This document shows, one piece after another, positions 1 through 6,999 of a DNA stretch of 20,752 nt (the stretch's first letter is position 1; each line of letters begins with the position of its first letter). The notes beneath the pieces were generated by a model. That model searched no databases. It saw only the letters and a list, made by a program, of their open reading frames with translations, and was not told the origin of the DNA. A program made the position numbers and the translations under genes. The DNA is taken from positions 1 to 20,752 of the forward strand of contig DASVCA010000070.1 in assembly GCA_036381835.1 (NCBI GenBank), written 5' to 3'. Source of the stretch: DASULK01 sp036381835. Lineage in GTDB: Bacteria; Actinomycetota; Actinomycetes; Mycobacteriales; Micromonosporaceae.

Positions 1-441
1 TGGCTGACGCTCATCGGCTTCCACATGACGTTCCTGGTGCAGCACTGGCTGGGTAACGCGGGCATGCCGCGCCGTTACGCCGACTACCTGCCGACCGACG
101 GGTTCACCACGCTGAACACCATCTCGACCATCGGGTCGTTCATCCTCGGTGCCTCGATGCTGCCGTTCCTGTGGAACGTGTGGAAGTCGTACAAGACCGG
201 TCCGGTCGTCACCGTCGACGACCCGTGGGGGTACGGCAACTCGCTGGAGTGGGCGACCACCTCGCCCCCGCCGCTGCGCAACTTCCACCGGCTGCCGCGC
301 ATCCGCTCGGAGCGCCCGGCGTTCGACCTGAAGTTCCCCGACCTGGCCACCGGCACCCCGCTCGCGGCGCCGCCGAAGCCGCGGCGGGCGGTCGAGGACG
401 GTGCCGAATCGGAGAGCGACCTGTCAGAGGAACAGCGCTAG
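1..441 (+). CDS. ctaD: Cytochrome c oxidase subunit I, C-terminal part (5' end outside window)
   Basis: This is the last 146 codons of the haem-copper oxidase catalytic subunit, which reduces O2 to water in the membrane. The frame is open from base 1 and ends at TAG 439-441. The first residues read WLTLIGFHMTFLVQHWLGNA, followed by GMPRRYADY, a typical late-helix and loop signature of the actinobacterial aa3 subunit. One more hydrophobic helix follows (roughly residues 40-58 of the fragment, FTTLNTISTIGSFILGASML), then a Pro/Ala-rich and acidic cytoplasmic tail ending ESDLSEEQR. The haem and copper ligands lie upstream and cannot be checked. A strong hairpin follows the stop, so this is the last gene of its transcript. 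Confidence 0.93.
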   Translation, partial: WLTLIGFHMTFLVQHWLGNAGMPRRYADYLPTDGFTTLNTISTIGSFILGASMLPFLWNVWKSYKTGPVVTVDDPWGYGNSLEWATTSPPPLRNFHRLPRIRSERPAFDLKFPDLATGTPLAAPPKPRRAVEDGAESESDLSEEQR

Positions 442-464
442 CCGAATCGGCTGGAAAGGACGCG

Positions 465-509
465 GAAAGGGTCGGGGTCGCCGCCGGTAGCGGCGCCCCC
501 GACCCTTTC
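465..509. terminator. Strong hairpin between convergent ctaD and MFS genes
   Basis: The left arm GAAAGGGTCGGGG (465-477) pairs with CCCCGACCCTTTC (497-509). Inside it CGCCGC pairs with GCGGCG around a short loop, giving one long stem. It starts 23 nt after the ctaD stop and ends 24 nt before the stop of the opposing MFS gene, so it can serve both strands. There is no long U tract, as is common in high-GC actinobacteria. Confidence 0.8.
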
Positions 510-533
510 GTCATCTCGAACGGATGCTCCGGC

Positions 534-1745
534 TCAGGATGCGGCACCCGCCGTGACCAGGGCCTGTTCGGGCTCCGGCGAACGGCGGCGGCGCAGCTCA
601 CCCGGCAGGAGCGCCAGAGCGGCCAGCGCGCCGACGAAACCCACCGTCGCGAATCCCCAGGCGGGGCCCGCGCTGTCGATCACCACGCCGGCCAGCGGAG
701 CACCCAGAGAGTTGCCGATGGTGATCGCCGACCCGTGCAGCCCCATCGCCTCGCCCCGCACGCTCGGGGGCGCCAGCCGGCTCACCGCGTTGGCGGTTGA
801 CGCGATCGCCGGCGCGCACAGCGCCCCCGCGGGCACCAGGGCTAAGGCGAGCAGCCACCACTCGCCGCCGCCGAGGCCCATCGGTACGGTGAACAGCCCG
901 AGCAGCGCCACGATCACCACCGGAGACACCGACCGGGTGAGGGTGCCGTAGGCGAATCCACCGACCATCGAATAGGCGGCCCATGCGGCCAGCACGGCAC
1001 CGGTCCAAGCGAGCTGATCGGCTTCGTTGAGCGCCGCCACCACCGAGACGTCGGTGCCGGCCAGCACCACGGTGGCGGCCGCGCTCATGACGAGTACCCC
1101 GATCAGTCGGGGAGTGAGCCACTGCCGTCGAGAGAGCGGTCCGGTGGTCGCCACCGACTCGTCGTCGGCTCGCACCGGCGGGTTGAACACGTAGAGCATC
1201 AGACCGGACAAGATCACGCCGCCGCCGACGGCGAGCATGGTGGACCGGGGGGAAACGCCGGTCGCCAGCCAGACGGCCAACGCGGGGCCGACCATGAACG
1301 ACAGCTCAACCGACATGGAGTCCAGCGCGTACGCGGGACGGCGTCGCTCCGCGGGTACGAGGGCGGCGATGGACTGCCGGACCACGGAGAATACCGGCAG
1401 GGTGAGCAGCCCGCCGAAGAATGCGGTGGCCAACAGCGCCGGGTAGGGCAGCGCTGGTGCGCCGAACCAGAAGACGCCTTCGGCGATCGTGGTGAGGGCC
1501 AGCATCGGGCGGAGTCCGCGCCGGTCGACCAACCGCCCCATGAGTGGGGCACCGAGCGCGGCGCCGATGGTCCACGCGGTGCCGATCAGCCCGGCAGCGG
1601 CGTAACCGCGCCCCAGATCGAGCACCACGTGCAGGGTGAGGGTCACGCTTGCCGCGGTGACCGGGACGCGGGCCAGTAGCGCCACCAGCAGCAACGTTCG
1701 CAGCTCGGAAAGCGCGAGCACCTGTCGGTAAGGGGCGAGTGTCAT
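534..1745 (-). CDS. MFS transporter (probable drug/metabolite efflux)
   Basis: This 403-residue protein has about twelve hydrophobic segments, the usual size for a 12-helix major facilitator. A motif-A-like loop follows the second helix (GAPLMGRLVDRRGLRPML, near residues 65-83). I chose ATG 1743-1745 (MTLAPYRQVL) over an upstream in-frame start because GGAGGT (complement of 1756-1761) sits 10 nt before it and transporter similarity begins there. The extra N-terminal residues of the longer frame look like untranslated sequence. The gene is 68 nt downstream of pncA on the same strand and could be co-transcribed with the NAD-salvage genes. The substrate cannot be read from sequence, and a nicotinate or nicotinamide role is only a guess from position. 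A hairpin encloses the ribosome site. Confidence 0.85.
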   Translation of the reverse strand: MTLAPYRQVLALSELRTLLLVALLARVPVTAASVTLTLHVVLDLGRGYAAAGLIGTAWTIGAALGAPLMGRLVDRRGLRPMLALTTIAEGVFWFGAPALPYPALLATAFFGGLLTLPVFSVVRQSIAALVPAERRRPAYALDSMSVELSFMVGPALAVWLATGVSPRSTMLAVGGGVILSGLMLYVFNPPVRADDESVATTGPLSRRQWLTPRLIGVLVMSAAATVVLAGTDVSVVAALNEADQLAWTGAVLAAWAAYSMVGGFAYGTLTRSVSPVVIVALLGLFTVPMGLGGGEWWLLALALVPAGALCAPAIASTANAVSRLAPPSVRGEAMGLHGSAITIGNSLGAPLAGVVIDSAGPAWGFATVGFVGALAALALLPGELRRRRSPEPEQALVTAGAAS

Positions 1746-1781
1746 CAGGGTCCGTACCTCCGGAGAGCATCTTGGACCCTG
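1746..1781 (-). promoter_or_regulatory. Inverted repeat enclosing the MFS ribosome-binding site
   Basis: CAGGGTCC (1746-1753) and GGACCCTG (1774-1781) form a perfect 8-bp inverted repeat with a 20-nt loop. In the mRNA the GGAGGU Shine-Dalgarno lies in the loop and the 3' arm touches the AUG directly. It could be an RNA switch on translation or a DNA operator for a repressor. Which one is not decidable here. Confidence 0.5.
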
Positions 1782-1813
1782 GGCGCCCCGCCCGCACAAG
1801 CGGATTAACGCGC

Positions 1814-2395
1814 TTATGCGGCTTTGACCACTGGTGTCCCACGTAGTGTGACGCCCGCCTCAGCCAACTGGCGCAACGCCCGGTCTGTGGTCTCGGCCGC
1901 CACCCCGGCGGTCAGATCGAGCAGCACGGTCGTGTCGAAGCCCGCCCCGACCGCGTCCAGCGCGGTAGCCCGCACGCAGTGATCGGTGGCGATACCCACC
2001 ACGTCCACCTGGTCCACGCCGCGCTCACGCAGCCAGTCGGCCAGGCAGGTCCCGTCGTCCGAGTGCCCCTCGAAGCCGGAGTAGGCGGCCGCATGCTCGC
2101 CCTTGCGGAAGACCGCCTCGATCCGGTCGGTCGCCAGGTTCGGATGGAACTCGGCACCGGGTGTGCCGACCACGCAGTGAGCCGGCCAGGAGTCGATGAA
2201 ATCCGGCGGGTTGCCGAAGTGCGCGCCGGGATCGATGTGGTAGTCCTTCGTCGCCACGATGTGGTGCCAATCCCCGGCACGTTCGGCGAGCAGTCGCGAG
2301 ATCCCCGCCGCCACGTCGGCCCCGCCGGCGACCGGCAGCGACCCGCCTTCACAGAAGTCGTTCTGCACATCCACGATGATCAAGGCTCGGCTCAT
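1814..2395 (-). CDS. pncA: Nicotinamidase
   Basis: This enzyme hydrolyses nicotinamide to nicotinate and ammonia in NAD salvage, and in mycobacteria it activates pyrazinamide. The 193 residues match the usual length (186 in M. tuberculosis). The catalytic triad is visible as D9 (IIVDVQNDF), K98 (VFRKGE) and C140 (GIATDHCVRATA). The metal ligands D51, H53, H59 and H73 fit the known D49/H51/H57/H71 set with a two-residue shift. ATG 2393-2395 lies 1 nt after the pncB stop, so translation is very likely coupled to pncB. The product then feeds PncB directly. All key residues are intact and nothing suggests decay. Confidence 0.95.
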   Translation of the reverse strand: MSRALIIVDVQNDFCEGGSLPVAGGADVAAGISRLLAERAGDWHHIVATKDYHIDPGAHFGNPPDFIDSWPAHCVVGTPGAEFHPNLATDRIEAVFRKGEHAAAYSGFEGHSDDGTCLADWLRERGVDQVDVVGIATDHCVRATALDAVGAGFDTTVLLDLTAGVAAETTDRALRQLAEAGVTLRGTPVVKAA

Positions 2396-2396
2396 G

Positions 2397-3692
2397 TCAC
2401 ATTCCTTTCCCCGCAGGCAGGACGGTTACCGGAACAGCCGGATCTCCGGCCGACAGCTTCAGCCCCTCCCATGGAATGGAGATGAGGCACTGACGCAGGT
2501 GCTCCCGCGACTCTGCCAAGGTCGGCGACCCGACCGGTTCACCGTTGATCACGTAGGGCCGCTGCAGCGCCCGGTCGTGCGGCCGCGGCTCCGGCGTGCC
2601 CTGCGCGACCACGACCTCCTCGATCGCGGTGCCGGTCGGTTTGTGCCGTCGTACCGCCGTCTTGCGGCCACCGACCGTCGCCTTGTGCTCCGAGCGCTTG
2701 ACCACCGGCCGTCCATCGACCTCGACCAGCTTGTAGACCAGGCCTGCGGTCGGCGCGCCGGAGCCGGTCACCACCGCCGTGCCGGCGCCGTACATGTCCA
2801 CCGGTTCCGCCGCCAACGCCGCGATGGCGTGCTCGTCCAGGTCGCCGGAGACGATGATCTTCGTCTCGGTCGCGCCCAACGAGTCGAGCAGCTGTCGGGA
2901 CTGCTGGGCGAGGACCGCCAGATCGCCGGAGTCGATGCGGATCGCCCGCAGCTTCGGCCCGGCCACCGCGACGGCGTTGCGAATGCCCTGGCTGATATCG
3001 AAGGTGTCCACCAGTAGGGTGGTGCTCTCGCCGTGTGCGGCGACCTGCGAGGCGAAGGCGGCCGGCTCGTCGTCGTGCACCAGCGTGAACGCGTGAGCCG
3101 CCGTGCCGGCGGTCGGAATGCCGTAACGGGCGCCGGCGGCGAGGTTGGAGGTCGAGGCGAACCCGGCCAGGTAGGCGGCGCGCGCCGCCGCCACGGCGGC
3201 CGCCTCGTGGGCTCGGCGCGACCCCATCTCGATCAGCGGGCGGCCCCGTGCCGCGGTCACCATGCGGGCCGCCGCCGCCGCCACCGCGCAGTCGAAGTTC
3301 AGCACCGACAACACGAGGGTCTCCAGCACCACCGCCTCGGCGAACGTGCCGGACACGGTCAGGATCGGCGAGCCGGGGAAGAACAGCTCACCCTCGGCGT
3401 AGCCCTCGACGTCGCCGGTGAACCGATAGTGTGACAGCCAGTCGGCGGTCCGTTCGTCGATCACCCGGGTCCGCAGCAGAAACTCGAGCTCGGCCGCGCC
3501 GAAGCGGAAGTCACGCAGCAGTTCGATCAGCCGGCCCGTGCCCGCCACCACCCCGTAGCGGCGGCCGGCCGGCAGGCGGCGGGCGAACACCTCGAACACG
3601 CACCGTCGCTCGGCCGTACCGTCCTGAAGAGCGGCGCTGAGCATGGTCAGCTCGTAGTGGTCGGTCAGCAGCGCGGGACGGATATCGGTCAC
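2397..3692 (-). CDS. pncB: Nicotinate phosphoribosyltransferase
   Basis: This enzyme makes nicotinate mononucleotide from nicotinate and PRPP, the entry step of the Preiss-Handler NAD pathway. The 431 residues begin with the family's LLTDHYELTM segment (9-17). FFPGSPILTVSG lies near 105-116, GSRRAHE near 158-164, TAGTAAHAF near 195-203 with the expected phospho-accepting histidine at H201, and IRIDSGDLA near 252-260. The start is GTG (complement of 3690-3692), chosen because TAGGCT lies exactly 6 nt upstream, the leaderless pattern seen repeatedly in this window, and because the protein begins as family members do. It is first in pncB-pncA and divergent from clpS, the same arrangement as Rv1330c/Rv1331 in M. 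tuberculosis. Confidence 0.95.
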   Translation of the reverse strand: MTDIRPALLTDHYELTMLSAALQDGTAERRCVFEVFARRLPAGRRYGVVAGTGRLIELLRDFRFGAAELEFLLRTRVIDERTADWLSHYRFTGDVEGYAEGELFFPGSPILTVSGTFAEAVVLETLVLSVLNFDCAVAAAAARMVTAARGRPLIEMGSRRAHEAAAVAAARAAYLAGFASTSNLAAGARYGIPTAGTAAHAFTLVHDDEPAAFASQVAAHGESTTLLVDTFDISQGIRNAVAVAGPKLRAIRIDSGDLAVLAQQSRQLLDSLGATETKIIVSGDLDEHAIAALAAEPVDMYGAGTAVVTGSGAPTAGLVYKLVEVDGRPVVKRSEHKATVGGRKTAVRRHKPTGTAIEEVVVAQGTPEPRPHDRALQRPYVINGEPVGSPTLAESREHLRQCLISIPWEGLKLSAGDPAVPVTVLPAGKGM

Positions 3693-3698
3693 GGGCTA

Positions 3699-3704
3699 AG
3701 CCTA
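3699..3704 (-). promoter_or_regulatory. Leaderless -10 element of pncB (TAGGCT)
   Basis: On the minus strand TAGGCT is followed by the six bases TAGCCC and then the GTG start. A transcript beginning at the start codon would have no leader. I see no convincing -35. Confidence 0.65.
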
Positions 3705-3768
3705 GGCGTCCCGCGGCGGCCCGTACGTCCCACGACGCCTCCGTTGCGACCCGTCGGCGGTCGCGTGC

Positions 3769-3774
3769 CAGGAT
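3769..3774 (+). promoter_or_regulatory. Possible leaderless -10 of clpS (CAGGAT)
   Basis: CAGGAT sits 6 nt before the clpS ATG and differs from TAnnnT only in its first base. No Shine-Dalgarno is present upstream of the ATG, which favours leaderless initiation, but the match is weak. Confidence 0.35.
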
Positions 3775-3780
3775 TGAGAC

Positions 3781-4065
3781 ATGACCGCACCGGCACCCGT
3801 TCACCGACCCGAGGTGGGGGAGACACCGGAAGGCGACCGGCCGTGGGTCACCGTCGTCTGGGACGATCCGGTCAACCTGATGTCGTACGTCACCTGGGTC
3901 TTCCAGAAGCTCTTCGGCTACAGCCACGACGAGGCGGAGAAGCTGATGCTCACCGTGCACCACGAGGGCAAGGCGGTGGTCGCCAGCGGTGCCCGGGAGC
4001 GAATGGAGTACGACGCGGCCCGGCTGCACGCCTACGGGCTGTGGGCGACGGTCGACCGGGCCTGA
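3781..4065 (+). CDS. clpS: ClpS adaptor (N-end rule) for ClpCP/ClpAP protease
   Basis: ClpS binds proteins with destabilising N-terminal residues and hands them to the Clp ATPase for degradation in the cytoplasm. The 94-residue protein has a disordered Pro-rich N-terminus (1-20) and then the ClpS fold. WVTVVWDDPVNLMSYVTWVF holds the DDPVN turn that lines the N-degron pocket, followed by HHEGKAVVASG, the helix and strand that contact the Clp N-domain. It lacks a canonical Shine-Dalgarno. The next gene starts 16 nt after its stop, so the two are probably co-transcribed. Actinobacteria commonly pair clpS with the DUF2017 gene. Confidence 0.93.
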   Translation: MTAPAPVHRPEVGETPEGDRPWVTVVWDDPVNLMSYVTWVFQKLFGYSHDEAEKLMLTVHHEGKAVVASGARERMEYDAARLHAYGLWATVDRA

Positions 4066-4081
4066 GCGAGGAGTCGGACGA

Positions 4082-4594
4082 TTGGGCACGTTCCACCGCG
4101 AGGGCTCGTACTGCGTGGCGACCTTCACCGCGGACGAGACGCGGGTGCTTCGCAAGATCGCCACGGAGGTCGTGGTGCTTCTCTCCGACGGCTTCAACCG
4201 CGGCGACCCGGCGATCGGACGCCTGTTCCCCGACATCTATCCCGACCGCCCGGCCGAATCCGCCGAATTCCGGCGCTACACGGAGCGGGAGCTGAAGACC
4301 GGCAAGATCGATCAGGCGGGGGCGGTGCTGGCCGCGCTACCGGCGGACGGCGGGGGAGAGGTCCGCTTGGACGACGAGGCGGCGCAAGCCTGGCTGCGGG
4401 CGCTCAACGACGCGCGCCTGGCGTTGGCCGTGCGGCTGGAGATCACCACGGCGACGGACCTCAGCCGGGAACTCGTCGAGGCCGCGCGCGACCCGCAGTC
4501 CGCCCGCGCGTTTCAGCTCTCCGTCTACGCCTACCTCGGTCATCTGCAGGAGTCGCTGCTCGACGCGTTGCTCACCGAACCGGGCGCGGAGTAG
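4082..4594 (+). CDS. DUF2017 family protein
   Basis: This is a 170-residue soluble, mostly helical protein of the family usually found next to clpS in actinobacteria (Rv1332 in M. tuberculosis). No catalytic motif is visible and its function is not established. I chose TTG 4082-4084 because GAGGAG (4068-4073) sits 8 nt before it, whereas longer in-frame starts would run back into clpS. The protein reads GTFHREGSYCVATFTADETRV at its N-terminus, with further helices (LRALNDARLALAVRLEITTA, SVYAYLGHLQESLLDALL) towards the C-terminus. The spacing to clpS suggests a shared transcript, and hence a possible but unproven link to proteolysis. A hairpin 15 nt after the stop may end the message. Confidence 0.85.
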   Translation: MGTFHREGSYCVATFTADETRVLRKIATEVVVLLSDGFNRGDPAIGRLFPDIYPDRPAESAEFRRYTERELKTGKIDQAGAVLAALPADGGGEVRLDDEAAQAWLRALNDARLALAVRLEITTATDLSRELVEAARDPQSARAFQLSVYAYLGHLQESLLDALLTEPGAE

Positions 4595-4609
4595 CCGATC
4601 TTCCGGCGG

Positions 4610-4625
4610 CCGGGAGTCGTCCCGG
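4610..4625 (+). terminator. Short hairpin after DUF2017 gene
   Basis: CCGGGA and TCCCGG form a perfect 6-bp stem with the tetraloop GTCG. It lies between the DUF2017 stop and the mec promoter. There is no U tract, so termination is plausible but not certain. Confidence 0.4.
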
Positions 4626-4668
4626 TAACAGTGGGAACGGCCACTCCTACTCGCGGCGCAGTTAGCGG

Positions 4669-4674
4669 TAGGCT
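4669..4674 (+). promoter_or_regulatory. Leaderless -10 element of mec (TAGGCT)
   Basis: TAGGCT is followed by seven bases (TGGCACC) and the GTG start of mec. There is no Shine-Dalgarno in this interval. The element marks the likely promoter of the mec-cysO-cysM operon. Confidence 0.65.
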
Positions 4675-4681
4675 TGGCACC

Positions 4682-5170
4682 GTGCTGCGCATCGACCGGT
4701 CGATCCTTGACGCGATCGTCGCCCACGCCCGCCGGGACCACCCGGATGAGGCGTGCGGCGTGATCGCGGGTCCGGCTGGCAGCGACACGCCGACCCGGCA
4801 CATCCCGATGGAGAACGCCGCCCGGTCGATGACGTTCTACGAGTTCGACTCGATGCAGCAGCTGCGGGTGTGGCGGGAGATGGACGACCGCGGCGAGGAG
4901 CCGGTGGTCATCTACCACTCGCACACCGCGACCGAGGCGTACCCCTCACGCACCGACATCGCGCTCGCCGGTGAGCCGAGCGCGCACTACCTGCTGGTCT
5001 CCACCCGCGACCCGGAGGTCGAGGAGATCCGCTCCTTCCGCATCGTGGACGGGGTGGTCACGGAAGAGCCGGTGCAGGTCGTGGATGCGACCGTGGACCC
5101 CCACGCCGTGCAGACCTACATGTTCGGGCAGAACCCGACGACGGTCGACTACGAGTGTTCCAGCCGCTGA
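4682..5170 (+). CDS. mec: JAMM metallopeptidase that releases cysteine from CysO
   Basis: This protein matches the Mec enzyme of the mycobacterial CysO/CysM pathway (Rv1334), a zinc peptidase that cuts the CysO-cysteine adduct. The JAMM ligands are complete: E23 (DEACGV), H79 and H81 (YHSHTATEAYPS), S89 and D92 in the HxH-x7-SxxD pattern. I prefer GTG 4682 (LRIDRSILDAIVAHARRDHP follows) to an in-frame ATG at 4631, because the family begins here and TAGGCT lies 7 nt upstream. The protein is 162 residues. After the conserved EEPVQVV region it carries a tail of about 25 residues ending ECSSR, which I believe the M. tuberculosis protein lacks. The next gene is cysO, 69 nt away. The same enzyme is the obvious candidate to trim the CysO precursor. 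Confidence 0.93.
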   Translation: MLRIDRSILDAIVAHARRDHPDEACGVIAGPAGSDTPTRHIPMENAARSMTFYEFDSMQQLRVWREMDDRGEEPVVIYHSHTATEAYPSRTDIALAGEPSAHYLLVSTRDPEVEEIRSFRIVDGVVTEEPVQVVDATVDPHAVQTYMFGQNPTTVDYECSSR

Positions 5171-5239
5171 GCTCTCGCCGCGCGCTGATCGATCTCGTAG
5201 TACCGCATCCCGACCATTGGCGTCTTCCAAGGAGTGAAC

Positions 5240-5521
5240 ATGGCCATCGAAGTGCGTATACCTACCATTCTGCGCAGTTACACCGGCGGTGAGAAGGTGG
5301 TGCAGGGCAGCGGCGACACCGTCCGTGATCTGCTGACCGACCTGGATACCCGGTACTCCGGCCTGCGCGCCCGGTTGATCACCGAGGACGGCGCGCTGCA
5401 CCGGTTCGTCAATGTCTATGTCAACGACGAGGACGTCCGCTTCCTCGGCGCGCTCGACGCCAAACTGACCGACGGCGACACGGTGACCATCCTCCCGGCC
5501 GTGGCCGGCGGAGCACGCTGA
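5240..5521 (+). CDS. cysO: CysO sulfur-carrier protein (ThiS/MoaD/ubiquitin-like), with C-terminal Ala-Arg cap
   Basis: CysO carries sulfide as a thiocarboxylate on its C-terminal glycine and donates it to CysM for cysteine synthesis. The 93 residues form a beta-grasp protein, with HRFVNVYVNDEDVRF in the middle and DGDTVTILPAVAGG near the end. ATG 5240 is preferred over GTG 5234 because AAGGAG (5229-5234) gives a normal spacing to ATG and would overlap the GTG. The frame does not stop at the diglycine (G90-G91): codons GCA and CGC add Ala-Arg before TGA 5519-5521. As I recall, M. tuberculosis CysO ends exactly at Gly-Gly, so this form should be inactive until trimmed. cysM begins 9 nt downstream. 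Confidence 0.93.
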   Translation: MAIEVRIPTILRSYTGGEKVVQGSGDTVRDLLTDLDTRYSGLRARLITEDGALHRFVNVYVNDEDVRFLGALDAKLTDGDTVTILPAVAGGAR

Positions 5522-5530
5522 GCCTCCGCC

Positions 5531-6496
5531 ATGGCGCGCTACGAGAGCCTGCTCGACGCGTGCGGTGGAACCCCGTTGGTGGGCCTGCCCCGGCTGTCGC
5601 CGGAAGTCCCCGCCGATGCGCCACCGGTACGGCTGTGGGCGAAACTGGAGGACCGTAACCCCACCGGGAGCGTCAAGGACCGGGCGGCCCTGTACATGGT
5701 GCGCGAGGCCGAGCGCAGCGGCCGGCTGCGCCCCGGTGCCACCATTCTCGAACCGACCAGCGGCAACACCGGTATCGCCCTGGCCATGGTCGCCAAGCTG
5801 CGCGGCTACCGCATGGTCTGCGTGATGCCGGAGAACGTATCGGCCGAGCGGGTGCAACTCCTGCGGATGTACGGCGCGGAGATCATCTTCTCGCCGGCGG
5901 CGGGCGGCTCCAACCAGGCCGTGGCCACGGCCAAGCAGATCTCCGCCGAACACCCCGACTGGGTGATGCTCTACCAGTACGGCAACCAGGCCAACGCCCG
6001 CGCGCACTACGAGACGACCGGCCCGGAGCTGTTGCAGGATCTGCCGACCATCACCCACTTCGTGGCCGGACTCGGCACCACGGGCACGCTCATGGGAGTG
6101 GGGCGCTATCTGCGGGAGAAGGTCGACGGCATCGAGATCATCGCCGCGGAGCCGCGCTACGGCGAGCTGGTCTACGGGCTGCGCAACATCGACGAGGGCT
6201 ACGTTCCCGAGCTCTACGACGCCGGCGTGCTGACCCGGCGCTTCTCGGTCGGCACTCGGGACGCGGTGCTGCGTACCCGGCAGTTGCTCGAGGTCGAGGG
6301 GATCTTCGCCGGCTTCTCCACCGGAGCCGCGTTGCACGCCGCGCTCGCGGTCGCCCACCAGGCGATCCGGGAGGGCCGGCGCGCCGACGTGGTGTTCCTG
6401 GTCGCCGACGGCGGATGGAAGTACCTGTCGACCGGCGCGTACTCGGGGACGTTGGCGGAGGCCGAGCAGGCGCTGGAAGGCCAGCTCTGGGCGTAG
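5531..6496 (+). CDS. cysM: CysO-dependent O-phosphoserine sulfhydrylase (cysteine synthase)
   Basis: This PLP enzyme joins sulfide from CysO thiocarboxylate to O-phosphoserine. The 321 residues compare with 323 in M. tuberculosis CysM. The PLP lysine is K49 in NPTGSVKDR, the phosphate or substrate loop is EPTSGNTG (74-81), and GLGTTGTLMG (180-189) is the PLP-phosphate glycine loop. R218 in YGLRNIDEGY corresponds to the arginine (R220 in M. tuberculosis) linked to O-phosphoserine selection, which separates it from ordinary O-acetylserine enzymes. The C-terminus GQLWA, the tail that closes over the active site, is conserved. No Shine-Dalgarno is apparent, but the start is only 9 nt after the cysO stop, so coupled translation is likely. 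It ends just before the convergent membrane-protein gene. Confidence 0.95.
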   Translation: MARYESLLDACGGTPLVGLPRLSPEVPADAPPVRLWAKLEDRNPTGSVKDRAALYMVREAERSGRLRPGATILEPTSGNTGIALAMVAKLRGYRMVCVMPENVSAERVQLLRMYGAEIIFSPAAGGSNQAVATAKQISAEHPDWVMLYQYGNQANARAHYETTGPELLQDLPTITHFVAGLGTTGTLMGVGRYLREKVDGIEIIAAEPRYGELVYGLRNIDEGYVPELYDAGVLTRRFSVGTRDAVLRTRQLLEVEGIFAGFSTGAALHAALAVAHQAIREGRRADVVFLVADGGWKYLSTGAYSGTLAEAEQALEGQLWA

Positions 6497-6501
6497 TCGG
6501 A

Positions 6502-6885
6502 CTACAGCGCGGTGGCGGTGAGGAGCAGGTTCACCGCGGTGGGCACGGTGGCCAGCGCCAACAGGATCCAAGGGGTTCGGGAGCGCGGCCCGGTGCGGTG
6601 CGCGGCCACCATGCCCGCGACGGCCAAGACGACCCCGCAGGTGCCGAGGGCGGCGAGCGTCGGCTGGTACCAGGCGGGGTCGATGCCGGCGTTGATGGCG
6701 GCCAGACCGCGCAAGGCGACCGCGAGCCCGATCACTCCCAGCGCCGTGACCCAGGCGAAGGCGCCCAGCACCCGGTCATCCGGCGGCGGCGGACGGTGCG
6801 AGGCGGCCATCCGGAAGGCGGGGGCGAGTACCCGGTGATCGGCCACCGGCGGCCCCGGGGAGGTTGGCGACGTCGTAACGGTCAC
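6502..6885 (-). CDS. Small membrane protein, unknown function
   Basis: I do not recognise a named family. The 127-residue product has a Pro-rich, probably cytoplasmic N-terminus (1-40) and three hydrophobic helices: about 41-63 (VLGAFAWVTALGVIGLAVAL), 75-95 (TLAALGTCGVVLAVAGMVAA) and 105-125 (PWILLALATVPTAVNLLLTA). The GTG start at 6885 is supported by AAGGA about 10 nt upstream. An internal ATG at 6810 is possible but has no ribosome site. The gene points towards cysM, whose stop is 5 nt away, and diverges from the phosphodiesterase gene. It sits where M. tuberculosis has a rhomboid-protease gene and murI. The C-terminal hydrophobic segments do not contain a rhomboid GxSx motif. Confidence 0.7.
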   Translation of the reverse strand: MTVTTSPTSPGPPVADHRVLAPAFRMAASHRPPPPDDRVLGAFAWVTALGVIGLAVALRGLAAINAGIDPAWYQPTLAALGTCGVVLAVAGMVAAHRTGPRSRTPWILLALATVPTAVNLLLTATAL

Positions 6886-6982
6886 GTCTCACCGTCCTTG
6901 CGATGCCGTGGTGTCCTCGCAGATGTGCAACGCGTCGGTGCGACGGCACGTAACGGCGGTCCGGAGAGGACTACCCCGGCGA

Positions 6983-6998
6983 TGTCACCTTGGTGACA
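6983..6998. promoter_or_regulatory. Perfect palindrome, candidate operator 1
   Basis: TGTCACC and GGTGACA are perfect 7-bp inverted repeats separated by TT. The site lies in the 163-bp divergent region between the small membrane-protein gene and the leader ORF of the phosphodiesterase. Its centre is about 58 bp before the predicted transcription start at 7049, a position that suits an activator. I do not know the regulator. Confidence 0.5.
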
Positions 6999-6999
6999 G

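Noticed and set aside
2259..3017. Open plus-strand frame opposite pncA and pncB
   Set aside because: Both minus-strand enzymes have complete catalytic residues. The plus frame is His/Arg/Asp-rich shadow sequence.
5234..5236. GTG as start of cysO
   Set aside because: It overlaps the AAGGAG ribosome site. ATG 5240 has normal spacing and gives the expected N-terminus.
4946..6571. Open minus-strand frame of 541 codons opposite mec, cysO and cysM
   Set aside because: It spans three clearly real genes on the plus strand and has no recognisable domain.
6415..6996. Plus-strand frame opposite the small membrane protein
   Set aside because: Gly/Arg-rich composition with no hydrophobic pattern, whereas the minus strand gives three clean membrane helices. 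The minus-strand gene is the better choice, though not certain.
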